This document shows, piece by piece, positions 25,223-34,003 of a stretch of 64,000 nucleotides of DNA; positions within the stretch are counted from its first letter, which is position 1, and every line of letters begins with the position of its first letter. The translations under genes were made by a program, and so were the position numbers. Origin of the DNA: Herbaspirillum rubrisubalbicans (lineage in GTDB: Bacteria > Pseudomonadota > Gammaproteobacteria > Burkholderiales > Burkholderiaceae_D); NCBI RefSeq assembly GCF_003719195.1, contig NZ_CP024996.1:1860001-1924000 (forward strand). The letters are read 5' to 3'. The notes under the pieces are model-generated. The model searched no databases and was not told the DNA's origin. It saw only the letters and a program-made list of their open reading frames with translations.

Positions 25223-25978
25223 TCATCCTTGGCGGCGCGCCAAAAAACTAAGTACCGGCGGCAGAACCAGTGCGCTTTGCATCAGTCCGCCGAAGTGGGT
25301 TACGCCCGGCAGGCTGACGAATTCACCCTGCGGCAGCAAGCTTGCGGTGCGCTGGACGGCCGCATGACGGGCATCGGCATCGCCACAGAAGAGCAGGCAG
25401 GGCAGCCTCATCTGCGCCAGCAGGTCTTCCTGCGAGGGACGCGCTTGCTGGGCGGCGGCGGCCAGTGCGACCAGGTCGTTGGCACGGATGAGCATCTTCA
25501 CCTGTGGCGAAATCCGTTCGTCAAGCAGGCTTTCAAAGGTGGCGATGAAGGCTTCGGGGTCGCGTCCGTCGATGCCGTGGAAGCCATCCCAGCTGCGATC
25601 TTCATAGGGATGGGCCGCGCCCAGGATGAGGCTATGCAAGCGCTGCGGCGCATGGCGCACCAGCCCGTAGCCGACCCAGCCGCCCAGTGAATAGCCGAAG
25701 AAATGGGCGCGTTCTATGCCCAGCGCATCAAGCACGGCCAGCGCATCACGACAGCGTTGTGGCTGGCTGTAGGCGACCGTCTCGTGCGGCTTGTCGCTCT
25801 GGCCGTGGCCCAAAGCATCGAACATGATGACCTGGTAGTGCTCGCGCAGCGCGGCGGTGAAGCCGAAGAAGCGCCACGCTTCCAGGCTGCTGGTGAAGCC
25901 GTGGTGCAGCAGCAGGGGCGGGCCGTTGCCCTCGACCTGGTAGTGGATCTTGCGGTTGTCGCTGAGGGCAAAGGGCAT
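25223..25978 (-). CDS. Alpha/beta hydrolase
   Basis: A 251-residue single-domain hydrolase. The oxyanion segment is LLLHHGFTSSLEAW, the nucleophile elbow GYSLGG (Ser near residue 96) and the likely catalytic His is in GVTHFGG near the C-terminus. An Asp in CGDADARHA completes the triad. No signal peptide, so cytosolic. Substrate unknown; the family includes esterases, haloperoxidases and C-C hydrolases. Confidence 0.9.
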   Translation of the reverse strand: MPFALSDNRKIHYQVEGNGPPLLLHHGFTSSLEAWRFFGFTAALREHYQVIMFDALGHGQSDKPHETVAYSQPQRCRDALAVLDALGIERAHFFGYSLGGWVGYGLVRHAPQRLHSLILGAAHPYEDRSWDGFHGIDGRDPEAFIATFESLLDERISPQVKMLIRANDLVALAAAAQQARPSQEDLLAQMRLPCLLFCGDADARHAAVQRTASLLPQGEFVSLPGVTHFGGLMQSALVLPPVLSFLARRQG

Positions 25979-26003
25979 GGCGTTTTCGTGCGTGTTCTAG
26001 GGC

Positions 26004-26528
26004 TCAGTTCTTTTCGTCGGCCAGCTTCTTGCAGCGGCGCGCCAGCAGTTCGCGCGAGCGGGCGCAGATTTCTTCATTGCTGAGGTCTTCGATGTGGGTG
26101 GCGATCGACCAGACATGGCCGAAGGGGTCGCGCAGGGTGCCGGAGCGGTCGCCGTAGAACTGATTCTGCACCGGGCGCAGTTGCACGGCGCCTGCGGCGA
26201 TGGCCTGGGCAAACACGCGATCGACGTCGGCCACGTACACCAGCAGGCTCACGCCGGCGCCGCCCAGGGTCTGGGGGCTGAAGAAACCGAGTTCGGGATG
26301 TTCGTCGGCCAGCATGATGCGGGCATTGCCGATCTGGATCTCGGCGTGCCAGACCTTGCCGTGCGGGCCATCCAGCCGCATGATCTCGGCCGCATCGAAG
26401 GCGCGCCGGTAGAAGGCAATGGCCTCAGCCGAGGTCTTGACGATCAGGTAGGGCGTCACGCTGTGGTAGCCGGATGGCAACGCGCAAGGGGGTTGCTGGC
26501 TGCTGGCTTGCTGGGAAGGGATGTTCAT
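26004..26528 (-). CDS. VOC superfamily glyoxalase/PhnB-like protein
   Basis: A 174-residue protein with two paired beta-alpha-beta-beta-beta units. YHSVTPYLIVKTSAEAIAFY opens the fold, IQIGNARIMLADEHPE ends the first unit, and QFYGDRSGTLRDPFGHVWSI is typical of the YycE/PhnB-type subgroup. The unusual N-terminal 18 residues are Gln/Ser-rich. A metal-dependent or resistance role is possible, but no substrate can be named. Confidence 0.88.
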   Translation of the reverse strand: MNIPSQQASSQQPPCALPSGYHSVTPYLIVKTSAEAIAFYRRAFDAAEIMRLDGPHGKVWHAEIQIGNARIMLADEHPELGFFSPQTLGGAGVSLLVYVADVDRVFAQAIAAGAVQLRPVQNQFYGDRSGTLRDPFGHVWSIATHIEDLSNEEICARSRELLARRCKKLADEKN

Positions 26529-26614
26529 ATCGTCTCCTCGGTCTGCGCCGGTAGCCGCACTATAGCAGCAATGCCGGGCGCAATGAGGAGACGGTGTTAT
26601 TGCAGATGCGTCGT

Positions 26615-27412
26615 TCAGGCGAATTCGGACAGCAGGTTGACCTGCTGGGCGAAGATCTTGGGGCTACCGGCGATGACGTCGCCCTTGTAGAGGTAGTCGG
26701 AGTCACCCTTGAAGGTGCCCACGATACCGCCTGCTTCGGTCACCAGCAGGGAGCCGGCAGCGATGTCCCAGGGCTTCAAGCCCTTTTCGAAGAAGCCATC
26801 CAGGCGACCGGCAGCCACATAGGCCAGGTCCAGCGCGGCGGCGCCCGGGCGGCGCAGGCCGGCGCAGTGCTCGGTCATGACCTTGAACATGGTGACGTAT
26901 TCGTTCAAGCCATCCAGGTCGCGGAAGGGGAAGCCGGTACCGATCAGGGCATCGGCGATCTTGTCGCGCTTGCCCACGCGGATGCGTTTTTCGTTCAGGT
27001 AGGCGCCAGCGCCCTTGGAGGCGGTAAAGAGGTCGTTGCGGGTGGGGTCGTAGACCACGGCTTGCGTGATGATGCCGCGCTGTTGCAGGGCGATCGAGAC
27101 GCAGTATTGCGGGAAACCGTGGATGAAGTTGGTGGTGCCGTCCAGCGGATCGATGATCCAGACGTTTTCGTTTTCATCGTGCAGGTTGTCGGAGGCACCG
27201 GATTCCTCGGCCAGGATGGCGTGGTCGGGGTAGGCGTTCTTGAGCACGTCGATGATGGCATCCTCGGCTGCCTTGTCCACCTCGGTGACGAAGTCGTTGT
27301 GCGACTTCTTCGACACTTTCAGCAGCGACACGTCGAAGGACGCGCGGTTGATGATGGTAGCGGCGCGGCGGGCTGCCTTGATCGCCGTATTGAGCATGGG
27401 TGGGATGATCAT
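26615..27412 (-). CDS. suhB: Inositol-1-monophosphatase SuhB
   Basis: A 265-residue Mg2+-dependent phosphatase (start at 27412, [18 protein letters not shown]). The metal-binding motifs are [24 protein letters not shown] and the C-terminal [15 protein letters not shown]. It hydrolyses inositol 1-phosphate; in enterobacteria SuhB also acts in rRNA antitermination with Nus factors, and the conserved position next to RNA-modification genes fits that, though it is inferred here. Divergent from trmJ. Confidence 0.93.
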   Translation of the reverse strand: MIIPPMLNTAIKAARRAATIINRASFDVSLLKVSKKSHNDFVTEVDKAAEDAIIDVLKNAYPDHAILAEESGASDNLHDENENVWIIDPLDGTTNFIHGFPQYCVSIALQQRGIITQAVVYDPTRNDLFTASKGAGAYLNEKRIRVGKRDKIADALIGTGFPFRDLDGLNEYVTMFKVMTEHCAGLRRPGAAALDLAYVAAGRLDGFFEKGLKPWDIAAGSLLVTEAGGIVGTFKGDSDYLYKGDVIAGSPKIFAQQVNLLSEFA

Positions 27413-27713
27413 TGCTATGGTTCCGTTAAAATGGCGGCCATCGATGACGATGGCTGCGGTGCTCATCGTCGCCATGACCGACCAGCCGGCCCTGCGCGCG
27501 AACTCTGCGGTACAGGACAGGCCAGGCGGAACCCGGCTTCAAACCAGTGCGACGATGAAATTAATGAGCGTTGCGCCGCCCGCGGCTGTTATGCTTGCGG
27601 GTTTGCCAGGCAGTCCAGGGGCAGGAACAACAGTCGACCTGGGTTGACCTTGCTGCTGCGATATTGGCGTTTTGCTAATATCTGATCCTGGGGCGCGAAT
27701 CCCGCTATTTTAA

Positions 27714-28541
27714 ATGAACAAGCAAGTGTCAGGACAATCTCTTTTCAGTCGTTTGCGTTTCGTGCTGGTCAATACCAGCAGTCCCGGCAATATCGGCTCG
27801 GCCGCACGGGCCATCAAGACCATGGGCTTTTCGGAGCTGGTGCTGGTCAATCCGCGCTTTCCAGATGCGGTCAAGGAAGATGAAGCCATTGCCTTCGCCA
27901 GCGGCGCCATCGATGTGTTGGAAAATGCACGCATCGTCGGCAGCGTGGAAGAAGCGTTGCAGGGATGCAACTTCGCCGCCGCCGTTAGCGCCCGTTTGCG
28001 GGAATTTTCGCCGCCGGTGGTCTCGCCGCGCGCGCTGGCGGGGCAGTTGTCGCGCGATACCGGGCTGAACGCCGCGCTGCTGTTCGGCAATGAGCGCTTC
28101 GGCCTGCCCAACGAAGTGGTGCAGAAATGTAACGCCTTGCTCAATATCCCGGCCAATCCCGAGTATTCCTCGTTGAACCTGTCGCAGGCGGTGCAGGTAC
28201 TGGCCTATGAATGCCGCATGACCGAACTGGAAGTGCAGGGTGGTCCGATGCAGACCAGCGGCGACGCCCGTGCGCCCGGTGAAGTGGGCTTCCAAGGGCA
28301 GAGCGCCAGCGTGGCCGAGATCGAGGGCATGTTTGCGCATCTGGAGCAGGCCCTGGTGGCCATCGATTTTCTCAATCCCGACAATCCCAAGAAGCTGATG
28401 CCGCGCCTGAAACGCATGTTCTCGCGCGCCCAGCTGGAGACCGAAGAGGTCAACATCCTGCGCGGCATCGCCCGCCAGATTCTGGAACCGAAGCAGGCCA
28501 AGGCCGGCAAGCAAGAGCAAAACGAACAAGGAGAAGGCTGA
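27714..28541 (+). CDS. trmJ: tRNA (cytidine/uridine-2'-O-)-methyltransferase TrmJ
   Basis: A 275-residue SPOUT methyltransferase that 2'-O-methylates position 32 of tRNA anticodon loops. Motif 1 is RFVLVNTSSPGNIGSAARA (Asn and Arg conserved), and the trefoil-knot SAM site is LLFGNERFGLPNEVV with NIPANPEYSSLNLSQAVQ. The C-terminal 90 residues are the variable helical region (RLKRMFSRAQLETEEVNILRG). It is followed after 1 bp by rsuA. Confidence 0.94.
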   Translation: MNKQVSGQSLFSRLRFVLVNTSSPGNIGSAARAIKTMGFSELVLVNPRFPDAVKEDEAIAFASGAIDVLENARIVGSVEEALQGCNFAAAVSARLREFSPPVVSPRALAGQLSRDTGLNAALLFGNERFGLPNEVVQKCNALLNIPANPEYSSLNLSQAVQVLAYECRMTELEVQGGPMQTSGDARAPGEVGFQGQSASVAEIEGMFAHLEQALVAIDFLNPDNPKKLMPRLKRMFSRAQLETEEVNILRGIARQILEPKQAKAGKQEQNEQGEG

Positions 28542-28542
28542 C

Positions 28543-29265
28543 ATGGCCAAGCTGACCCTGGACCGCATCCTGCAATCGCAGGGGTTCGGTTCGCGCAAAT
28601 ATTGCCGTGAATTGATCGACGATGGTGAAGTGTCGATCAATGGCGAAGTCGTGGACGACTACCGTGCCACGCCGGACACCAGCGGTCTGGTGCTGACCAT
28701 CTTCGAGGAAGAGTGGGAATACCGCGAGCATGTCTACATCGCCATCAACAAGCCGCCCAACATCGAGTGTTCCCGCAAGCCCAGCCATCATCCGGGCGTG
28801 CTGACCCTGTTGCCGGAACAATTCACCTGGCGCGATGTACAGCCGGTGGGGCGACTGGATCATGACACCACGGGCTTGCTGCTGATGTCGGATGATGGTG
28901 CCTTCATCCATGCCCAATCCTCCCCCAAGCGCCACGTGCCCAAGGTCTATGCGGCCACTACGGCCGAACCGGTGACCGAGGCGCTCATTGCGCAATTGAA
29001 GGCGGGCGTGCAACTGCACGACGAACCGGCGCCACTGGCGGCGACCCGCTGCCGCCAACTGGGCGAAAAGCTGCTGGAAATCGTGCTGGAACAGGGCAAG
29101 TACCACCAGGTCAAGCGCATGTTGGCCGCGGCCGGCAACCATTGCAGCGCCTTGCGGCGTACTGCCATTGGCGGGCTGCAGCTTGACGTGCTGGAACTGG
29201 AAGAGGGGGAGTGGACTTATCTGGATGCGCAGCAGATGGCGTTGCTGGTGCCGGATGCGGAGTGA
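28543..29265 (+). CDS. rsuA: 16S rRNA pseudouridine(516) synthase RsuA
   Basis: A 240-residue pseudouridine synthase. The S4 RNA-binding domain (LDRILQSQGFGSRKYCRELI then DGEVSINGEVV) is at the N terminus. The catalytic motif GRLDHDTTGLLLMSDDG carries the essential Asp, and GKYHQVKRMLAAAGNHC with LRRTAIGG is motif III of the RsuA/RluB/E/F family. It modifies U516 in helix 18 of 16S rRNA. Starts 1 bp after trmJ, so the two RNA-modification genes form an operon. Confidence 0.93.
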   Translation: MAKLTLDRILQSQGFGSRKYCRELIDDGEVSINGEVVDDYRATPDTSGLVLTIFEEEWEYREHVYIAINKPPNIECSRKPSHHPGVLTLLPEQFTWRDVQPVGRLDHDTTGLLLMSDDGAFIHAQSSPKRHVPKVYAATTAEPVTEALIAQLKAGVQLHDEPAPLAATRCRQLGEKLLEIVLEQGKYHQVKRMLAAAGNHCSALRRTAIGGLQLDVLELEEGEWTYLDAQQMALLVPDAE

Positions 29266-29285
29266 GCCGCTGGCGCGGGATGGGC

Positions 29286-29600
29286 TCAGTGCTCGATGAT
29301 TGCGCGTGATAAGGCGCGGCGCTCATGCAGCACGCGCAGCAGATGAAGGGTTTCATCCTTGTTGCGGTAAAACAGCAGATAGGGGAAGTGATCCAACTGC
29401 CACATGCACAGTGAGCGATCTGGTAACAGGTGAGCGTAACGGCGCGAGCCCATGTCGGGTTGCCGGGTCAGGCCGTGCAAGGTCAATATCAGCTCTTCGA
29501 TAAAGCGCTCTGCCAGCGTTGGCGAGCGTTCTGCGTAATAGTCGGAGATGTCGAGAATGTCGCCCTGGGCGACAGGAGATAAGCGGATGCGCACGCGCAA
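29286..29600 (-). CDS. ParE/RelE family toxin
   Basis: A 104-residue toxin-like protein. VRIRLSPVAQGDILDISDYY is the typical ParE N-terminal helix pair, then ERFIEELILTLHGLTRQPDMG and the beta-strand region with FPYLLFYRNKDETLHLLRVL and HERR. ParE-type toxins act on DNA gyrase, RelE types cut mRNA; the HxxR ending resembles ParE. It follows the antitoxin gene by 3 bp on the same strand. Confidence 0.88.
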   Translation of the reverse strand: MRVRIRLSPVAQGDILDISDYYAERSPTLAERFIEELILTLHGLTRQPDMGSRRYAHLLPDRSLCMWQLDHFPYLLFYRNKDETLHLLRVLHERRALSRAIIEH

Positions 29601-29603
29601 GGA

Positions 29604-29804
29604 TCAGGCGTTGTTGCGGATGCGCTCGCGCAGTTGGCTGGCGAGGTCGTCAATGCTGATATCGATCGAGGGGCCCGCTTCCAGCCCCTCGTGGATCAGC
29701 GCTTGCAGGCGCTGCTCTTCTTCATTTTGTGGCCCCATGGCAGACGGGCCGGCGTCGCGAGCCAATGGATATTTGTCGGCGGGGGAGCGGGTGTAAGAAG
29801 TCAT
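29604..29804 (-). CDS. Putative antitoxin of the ParE-type toxin, atypical N-terminus
   Basis: A 66-residue protein upstream of the toxin. Only the C-terminal part resembles ParD/CopG-type antitoxins (QRLQALIHEGLEAGPSIDIS, then DDLASQLRERI), the segment that wraps the toxin. The N-terminal ribbon-helix-helix usual in ParD is absent; residues 1-25 are polar and Pro-rich and look disordered. No ribosome site precedes the ATG. It should neutralise the toxin but may not repress its own operon. Confidence 0.75.
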   Translation of the reverse strand: MTSYTRSPADKYPLARDAGPSAMGPQNEEEQRLQALIHEGLEAGPSIDISIDDLASQLRERIRNNA

Positions 29805-29810
29805 TCGGCG

Positions 29811-29816
29811 ATTATA
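29811..29816 (-). promoter_or_regulatory. TATAAT -10 element of the toxin-antitoxin operon
   Basis: On the minus strand TATAAT ends 6 bases before the antitoxin ATG, so transcription would start at or very near the A of the ATG. This predicts a leaderless mRNA. No convincing -35 hexamer is visible. Confidence 0.45.
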
Positions 29817-29913
29817 GATTGGTCACCGCTGCAATTTCTGCGCACTTTGCGTGATCCTTCCTTCTTTCCAGTTTTCCCGAAATTCTTCTGCCTGCTACCC
29901 CGCGCTGGCGGGC

Positions 29914-30843
29914 TCAATGCCGCGCGCCACTCGCCTCGCTGGCGCTGCCCACATCGGCCACGAACAACTGCGCGCAATCGACCGCATCAAACTCGTAGTG
30001 CTGTCCGCAGAAGTCGCAATCGATGGCCAGTTTTTCCATCTGTGACAGGGCTTCGGCCACTTCTTCCTGGCCCAGCATCTTCAACATGTTGCCCACCTTC
30101 TCGCGCGAGCAGGAGCAGTGGAACTGCGGATGCACCGGGTCGAAGACGCGAATGGTCTGTTCCCAGAACAGGCGATGTATCAATGTCGCGATGTCGGTGC
30201 AGAGCAATTCCTCGCGCTTCAAGGTGTCGCCCAGCATGACCATGTGGTTCCAGGCTTCCAGTTCGCCTTCGGGCTGAGCGGTCGGGGCGGCAGTGCCGCC
30301 GATGGAAGGCAGCTTTTGCAGCAGCAGGCCGCGCGAGACGTTTTCGTCCGCCGCCAGCCATAGCTTGGTGTCGAGCTGTTCGGAACGCAGCATGTAGTTT
30401 TCGATCACGGTGGCCACGCTCTCGCCATCGAGCGGCACCACGCCCTGGTAGGCTTGCTGGCCGGGTAGCTTGTCCTTGGGATCAAGCGTGATGACGAAAC
30501 GGCCATGGCCAGCGGCATTGACCAGGTCGGTCAGGGTGGCGTCCTCGGCAATCGCGGCGTCGTCGGCCAGCTTGGCGGTGGCGCGCAGTTGCAGCTCGGA
30601 GTCGCATTCGACCACCAGCAGCTTGACCGGGCCATCGCCATGGATCTGCATGATGATCATGCCGTTGAACTTCAGATTGGCCGAGAGCAGGGCGGCCGCG
30701 GCCAGCATCTCGCCCAGCAGGGTGCGTACCGCGACCGGATAGTCGCGGCGGGCTTGCACTTGGCGCCAGGTGTCGGAAATCTCGACCAGCTCGCCCCGCA
30801 CGGGCGCGTTGTCGACCAGGAATTTTTGCAGCGTGTCTTTCAT
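29914..30843 (-). CDS. hslO: Redox-regulated chaperone Hsp33
   Basis: A 309-residue cytosolic holdase activated by oxidation and unfolding. The N-terminal domain has VRGELVEISDTW and LNLKFNG-like core strands; the C-terminal zinc-binding redox switch has C243-x-C245 (CSC) and C276-xx-C279 (CDFC). The start ATG 30843 is chosen because upstream codons run into the previous gene. It follows the gamma-carbonic anhydrase gene by 20 bp on the same strand. Confidence 0.95.
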   Translation of the reverse strand: MKDTLQKFLVDNAPVRGELVEISDTWRQVQARRDYPVAVRTLLGEMLAAAALLSANLKFNGMIIMQIHGDGPVKLLVVECDSELQLRATAKLADDAAIAEDATLTDLVNAAGHGRFVITLDPKDKLPGQQAYQGVVPLDGESVATVIENYMLRSEQLDTKLWLAADENVSRGLLLQKLPSIGGTAAPTAQPEGELEAWNHMVMLGDTLKREELLCTDIATLIHRLFWEQTIRVFDPVHPQFHCSCSREKVGNMLKMLGQEEVAEALSQMEKLAIDCDFCGQHYEFDAVDCAQLFVADVGSASEASGARH

Positions 30844-30863
30844 TGTTTCCTTTGCTTGGCCAC

Positions 30864-31388
30864 TCAGGCGATGCGCTTGAGCTGGGCCTTGAACTGTTGC
30901 GCGCGCTGGACATAACTGTCCGTACCGGCCTGCATACGCGCGATGTCTTCTTCGCTCAACTGGCGCACCGCCTTGGCGGGGGCGCCGATGATGAGCGAAT
31001 TGTCCGGGAACTCCTTGCCTTCGGTCACCAGGGCACCGGCGCCGACCAGGCAATTCTTGCCGATCCGGGCACCATTGAGCACCACCGCCTGGATACCGAT
31101 CAGGGCGCCATCGCCGATGGTGCAGCCATGCAGCATGGCCTGGTGCCCCACGGTGACGTTCTTGCCGATCACCATCGGATAGCCCACATCGGTATGCAGT
31201 ACCGCCCCTTCCTGCACATTGCTGTTCTCCCCGACGGTGATGAGTTCATTGTCGCCACGGAGGGTGACATTGAACCAGACGCTGGAATGCGCCTCCATTC
31301 TGACCTTGCCCACCACGGTGGCGGACTCGGCCACGAAGGCGGTGTCGTCGATGTCGGGGATGTGTTGCTCCAATTGGTAGATGGCCAT
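30864..31388 (-). CDS. Gamma-class carbonic anhydrase family protein (YrdA-like)
   Basis: A 174-residue left-handed beta-helix protein with hexapeptide repeats. Zn-ligand His residues are visible in VLHTDVG and TVGHQAMLHG, and SVWFNVTLRGDNELI is the conserved lead-in. Many members are annotated gamma-carbonic anhydrase, but bacterial YrdA-type proteins often lack measurable activity. The ATG at 31388 is preceded by GAGGAGA at about 11 bases. First gene of a two-gene operon with hslO. Confidence 0.88.
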   Translation of the reverse strand: MAIYQLEQHIPDIDDTAFVAESATVVGKVRMEAHSSVWFNVTLRGDNELITVGENSNVQEGAVLHTDVGYPMVIGKNVTVGHQAMLHGCTIGDGALIGIQAVVLNGARIGKNCLVGAGALVTEGKEFPDNSLIIGAPAKAVRQLSEEDIARMQAGTDSYVQRAQQFKAQLKRIA

Positions 31389-31532
31389 AATAAAATTGTC
31401 TCCTCGTGAGCGGTTGGTGGCGCCTGTGGCTGTACGACGCCAGTCTTGTTGGTGCTTTTTCTTCATATTTTCATATGGAGGCAAAGCCGGCGTCCTCAAC
31501 CGCGTATTTTACCTTCCCTGAAAGTCTGTCCC

Positions 31533-32378
31533 TTGGATCACGTATCGTCCCCAGATGAAGTTTTTTCCTTCACCGGCCTGCGTAGCGGTGCCCTGTCTTG
31601 CCTGAAAGAAACCAGTCCTGATGCCAAATGTACTTTTGTTCGGGCTTTGCGAGCGGCCTGGCAGGCGGGCGACTTGCCGCTGGAGAACGCCGACCTGGCC
31701 GCCAGCGAAGCCGGCAACGGCATCCCTGGTCGTCCGGCGCAACCCGAGCTGGTGCCGCCGTTGCAGGTCAAGCATCGTTCCATGGGTACGCCCGAGGGCC
31801 GGGCGGCGCTCATCCATGCGCTGGCGCATATCGAGTTCAATGCCATCAACCTGGCGCTGGACGCGGTCTGGCGCTTTGCCGGAATGCCGCGCGACTTCTA
31901 CGCCGACTGGTTGCAGGTGGCCGATGAGGAAGCCTATCACTTCCGCTTGCTGGCCGATCATCTGAAAACACTCGGCCATGCCTATGGCGACTTCACCGCC
32001 CACAATGCGCTGTGGGACATGGCCGAGTCCACCAAGGGGGACGTGCTGGCGCGCATCGCCCTGGTGCCGCGTACATTGGAGGCGCGCGGGCTGGACGCGG
32101 CACCGCCGGTGCGCGCCAAGCTGGCGCAGGCCGGCGATGTGGCCGCTGCCGAGATACTGGACATCATCATGCGCGATGAAGTCGGCCACGTGCTGATCGG
32201 CAATCGCTGGTTCCATTGGCTGTGCGAGCAGCGCCAACTGGAGCCGGTGGTCACCTTCGCCGAACTGTGCCAGCGTCACCGGGCGCCGCCCTTGCGCGGG
32301 CCGTTCAACCTGGAGGCGCGGCGTGCGGCCGGTTTTTCGGATGAGGAAATGCTGATGTTCAGTGATATTTCGCGATGA
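31533..32378 (+). CDS. DUF455 ferritin-like protein
   Basis: A ferritin-like helical protein of about 281 residues. The di-iron-type residues are visible in ALAHIEFNAINLALD (E and H in one helix), QVADEEAYHFRLLADHL and IIMRDEVGHVLIG. DUF455 proteins are thought to carry a di-iron or radical-type site; MiaE, a tRNA hydroxylase, is a distant relative. The start is uncertain: TTG 31533 gives a family-like N-terminus, while the frame is open to TTG 31446, and no ATG lies early. Divergent from the carbonic anhydrase gene. Confidence 0.85.
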   Translation: MDHVSSPDEVFSFTGLRSGALSCLKETSPDAKCTFVRALRAAWQAGDLPLENADLAASEAGNGIPGRPAQPELVPPLQVKHRSMGTPEGRAALIHALAHIEFNAINLALDAVWRFAGMPRDFYADWLQVADEEAYHFRLLADHLKTLGHAYGDFTAHNALWDMAESTKGDVLARIALVPRTLEARGLDAAPPVRAKLAQAGDVAAAEILDIIMRDEVGHVLIGNRWFHWLCEQRQLEPVVTFAELCQRHRAPPLRGPFNLEARRAAGFSDEEMLMFSDISR

Positions 32379-32511
32379 TCGGCACAGTTGCCTGAATTTG
32401 CAAGAAATGTAAGCAAATTTCGCAGCAACGGGCGGGGCCGGGCTGTTGTGCTATCGTCACCCCGAATCCCGACGTCTCGGGATCGCTGATATGAAGGGAA
32501 AGGATGACAAC

Positions 32512-32859
32512 ATGAACAAGATTTCCAAACTGCTGGTGGGCCTGACCGTGAGCGTTGCCGCCATTTCCATGCTGGCTGCCTGCCAGAAGAAGGAAGAGCC
32601 GGGCCCGGCCGAAGCCCTGGGCAAGAAGATCGACGGTGCCGTGCAGGATGCCGGCAAGAAGCTCGATGAGGTGACCGGCCAGGCCAAGGACCAGACCACC
32701 GAGTCTGGCTCCAAGCTCGATAGCGCCCTCGACAAGGCCAAGGCCGATGCCCAGGAAGCTTACGAAAAGACCAAGGAAGGTGCCAAGGACCTGGCCCAGA
32801 AGACCGGTGAAAAGATGCAAGAGGCCGGACAGAAGCTGCAGGACGCTTCCAAGAAGTAA
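32512..32859 (+). CDS. Small Lys/Glu-rich lipoprotein
   Basis: A 115-residue lipoprotein. The lipobox is LAAC (SMLAAC, Cys near residue 23), so it should be processed by signal peptidase II. The mature part is a low-complexity helix rich in Lys, Ala, Asp and Glu with heptad-like repeats (KLDEVTGQAKDQTT, DKAKADAQEAYEKT), reminiscent of LEA-like stress proteins. A possible upstream ATG at 32491 would add 7 residues; AAGGA before 32512 favours the shorter form. A stress-protective role is inferred only. Confidence 0.8.
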   Translation: MNKISKLLVGLTVSVAAISMLAACQKKEEPGPAEALGKKIDGAVQDAGKKLDEVTGQAKDQTTESGSKLDSALDKAKADAQEAYEKTKEGAKDLAQKTGEKMQEAGQKLQDASKK

Positions 32860-32913
32860 TCGTCATACGCAGCCAGCGCCGGGCGTGGGGCTGCTGCGAC
32901 TGACCGGTACCCG

Positions 32914-32951
32914 GCACAATGCCGTCCCGCTCATGCCGGACGGCATTGTGC
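32914..32951. terminator. 14-bp hairpin between lipoprotein gene and lipase gene
   Basis: GCACAATGCCGTCC (32914-32927) and GGACGGCATTGTGC (32938-32951) are a perfect 14-bp inverted repeat with a 10-base loop. No T-tract follows on either strand, so it is an inefficient terminator or a processing structure between convergent transcripts. Confidence 0.45.
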
Positions 32952-32977
32952 TGTCTGTGGCGCCCCGCCTGCGGTGC

Positions 32978-33907
32978 CTATTCGCGGGCGTTGTGGATCA
33001 GGTCGATCACCATCTTCTGGATCGAGGGTTCCAGCGCCAGCGCTACGTGGCCGATACCGATGACCGGGATGTTCCAGGCCCCCTCCAGGTGGGCCGAGCT
33101 CTGCGGCGAGATGATGTTGTCGTGATGGGAATAGATCGACACGATGTGGCCCAGGGCATCGGCTTCTTCGGTGGCGGCCAGCTTTTGCAGCCATTCGCTG
33201 CTGCGTCCTTCTTCATAGCGGCCCAGCCAGTTCATTTCGCCGCAATTGATGCCGATGCCGAAGTTGGCGATGGCCGTGCCATGGTGCGGCGAGCCCAGCG
33301 TGATGACGCGCGCCACGCTGTCGCAGCCGTGGTCGCGCAGGTAGGCGCGTGCGGCCAGGCCGCCCATGCTGTGAGCGACAATCACGATCTTTTTCTGGCC
33401 GGTTTCGGCCAGCACGCGCTGGACGGCGGCGTGGACCAGCGGCGCGTAGTCGTCGATGCTGCCGAACACCGGTTCCATGTCCAGCGCGTAGTGGGTGATG
33501 TGGGCTTCGCGCAGCTCCAGGCTCATCCAGCGCCAGTAGCCGCTGTTGCAGCCATAGCCGTGGATCAGCAGCACCGGCAGCGAGGTGGTGTCGGGAAAGG
33601 TGAACTGGTCGAAGCGCAGGAAGGGCATGGCCCAGGACGAGCACAGCATGGTGGCGCGGTATTCGCGCAGGAACAGGGTGGCAATCTGCAGCCAGGTGAT
33701 TTCCACCGGGTTGGAGGTGCGGCCGCGATAAGGCCAGGTCAGGAAGAAACTGTTGGCGGTGATCTGGGCGCGCAGCAGCAAGACGATCAGCAGGCCGCCG
33801 GCCACGGCCGCCAGGATGGGCCAGTCGAAATGCCGCAGCAGGAAGTAGAACAGGATCGCAATGCCGAACTGGATGAGGAGCAGGGTTCTGGAGATGCGTG
33901 AAATCAT
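32978..33907 (-). CDS. Membrane-anchored alpha/beta hydrolase, lipase-like
   Basis: A 309-residue protein with two N-terminal TM helices (LLLIQFGIAILFYFLL and ILAAVAGGLLIVLLL) and a lipase-like hydrolase domain. LLIHGYGCNSGYWRWM carries the oxyanion-hole HG, AHSMGG the nucleophile Ser (near residue 196), SHHDNIISP the Asp and GIGHVAL the His. The arrangement matches acylglycerol lipases of the LipA/LipB-like group, likely acting on membrane lipid or acyl esters. Substrate inferred. Confidence 0.88.
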   Translation of the reverse strand: MISRISRTLLLIQFGIAILFYFLLRHFDWPILAAVAGGLLIVLLLRAQITANSFFLTWPYRGRTSNPVEITWLQIATLFLREYRATMLCSSWAMPFLRFDQFTFPDTTSLPVLLIHGYGCNSGYWRWMSLELREAHITHYALDMEPVFGSIDDYAPLVHAAVQRVLAETGQKKIVIVAHSMGGLAARAYLRDHGCDSVARVITLGSPHHGTAIANFGIGINCGEMNWLGRYEEGRSSEWLQKLAATEEADALGHIVSIYSHHDNIISPQSSAHLEGAWNIPVIGIGHVALALEPSIQKMVIDLIHNARE

Positions 33908-34003
33908 GCGGGCGAAAGTCCGGTGCGAGCGGGTGGGCGGTCATGCGGGCGCATGGGTTTGCCCGAGAGCATAACAGAGCGCGAGCTGGCGCTCATGTCT
34001 GCT

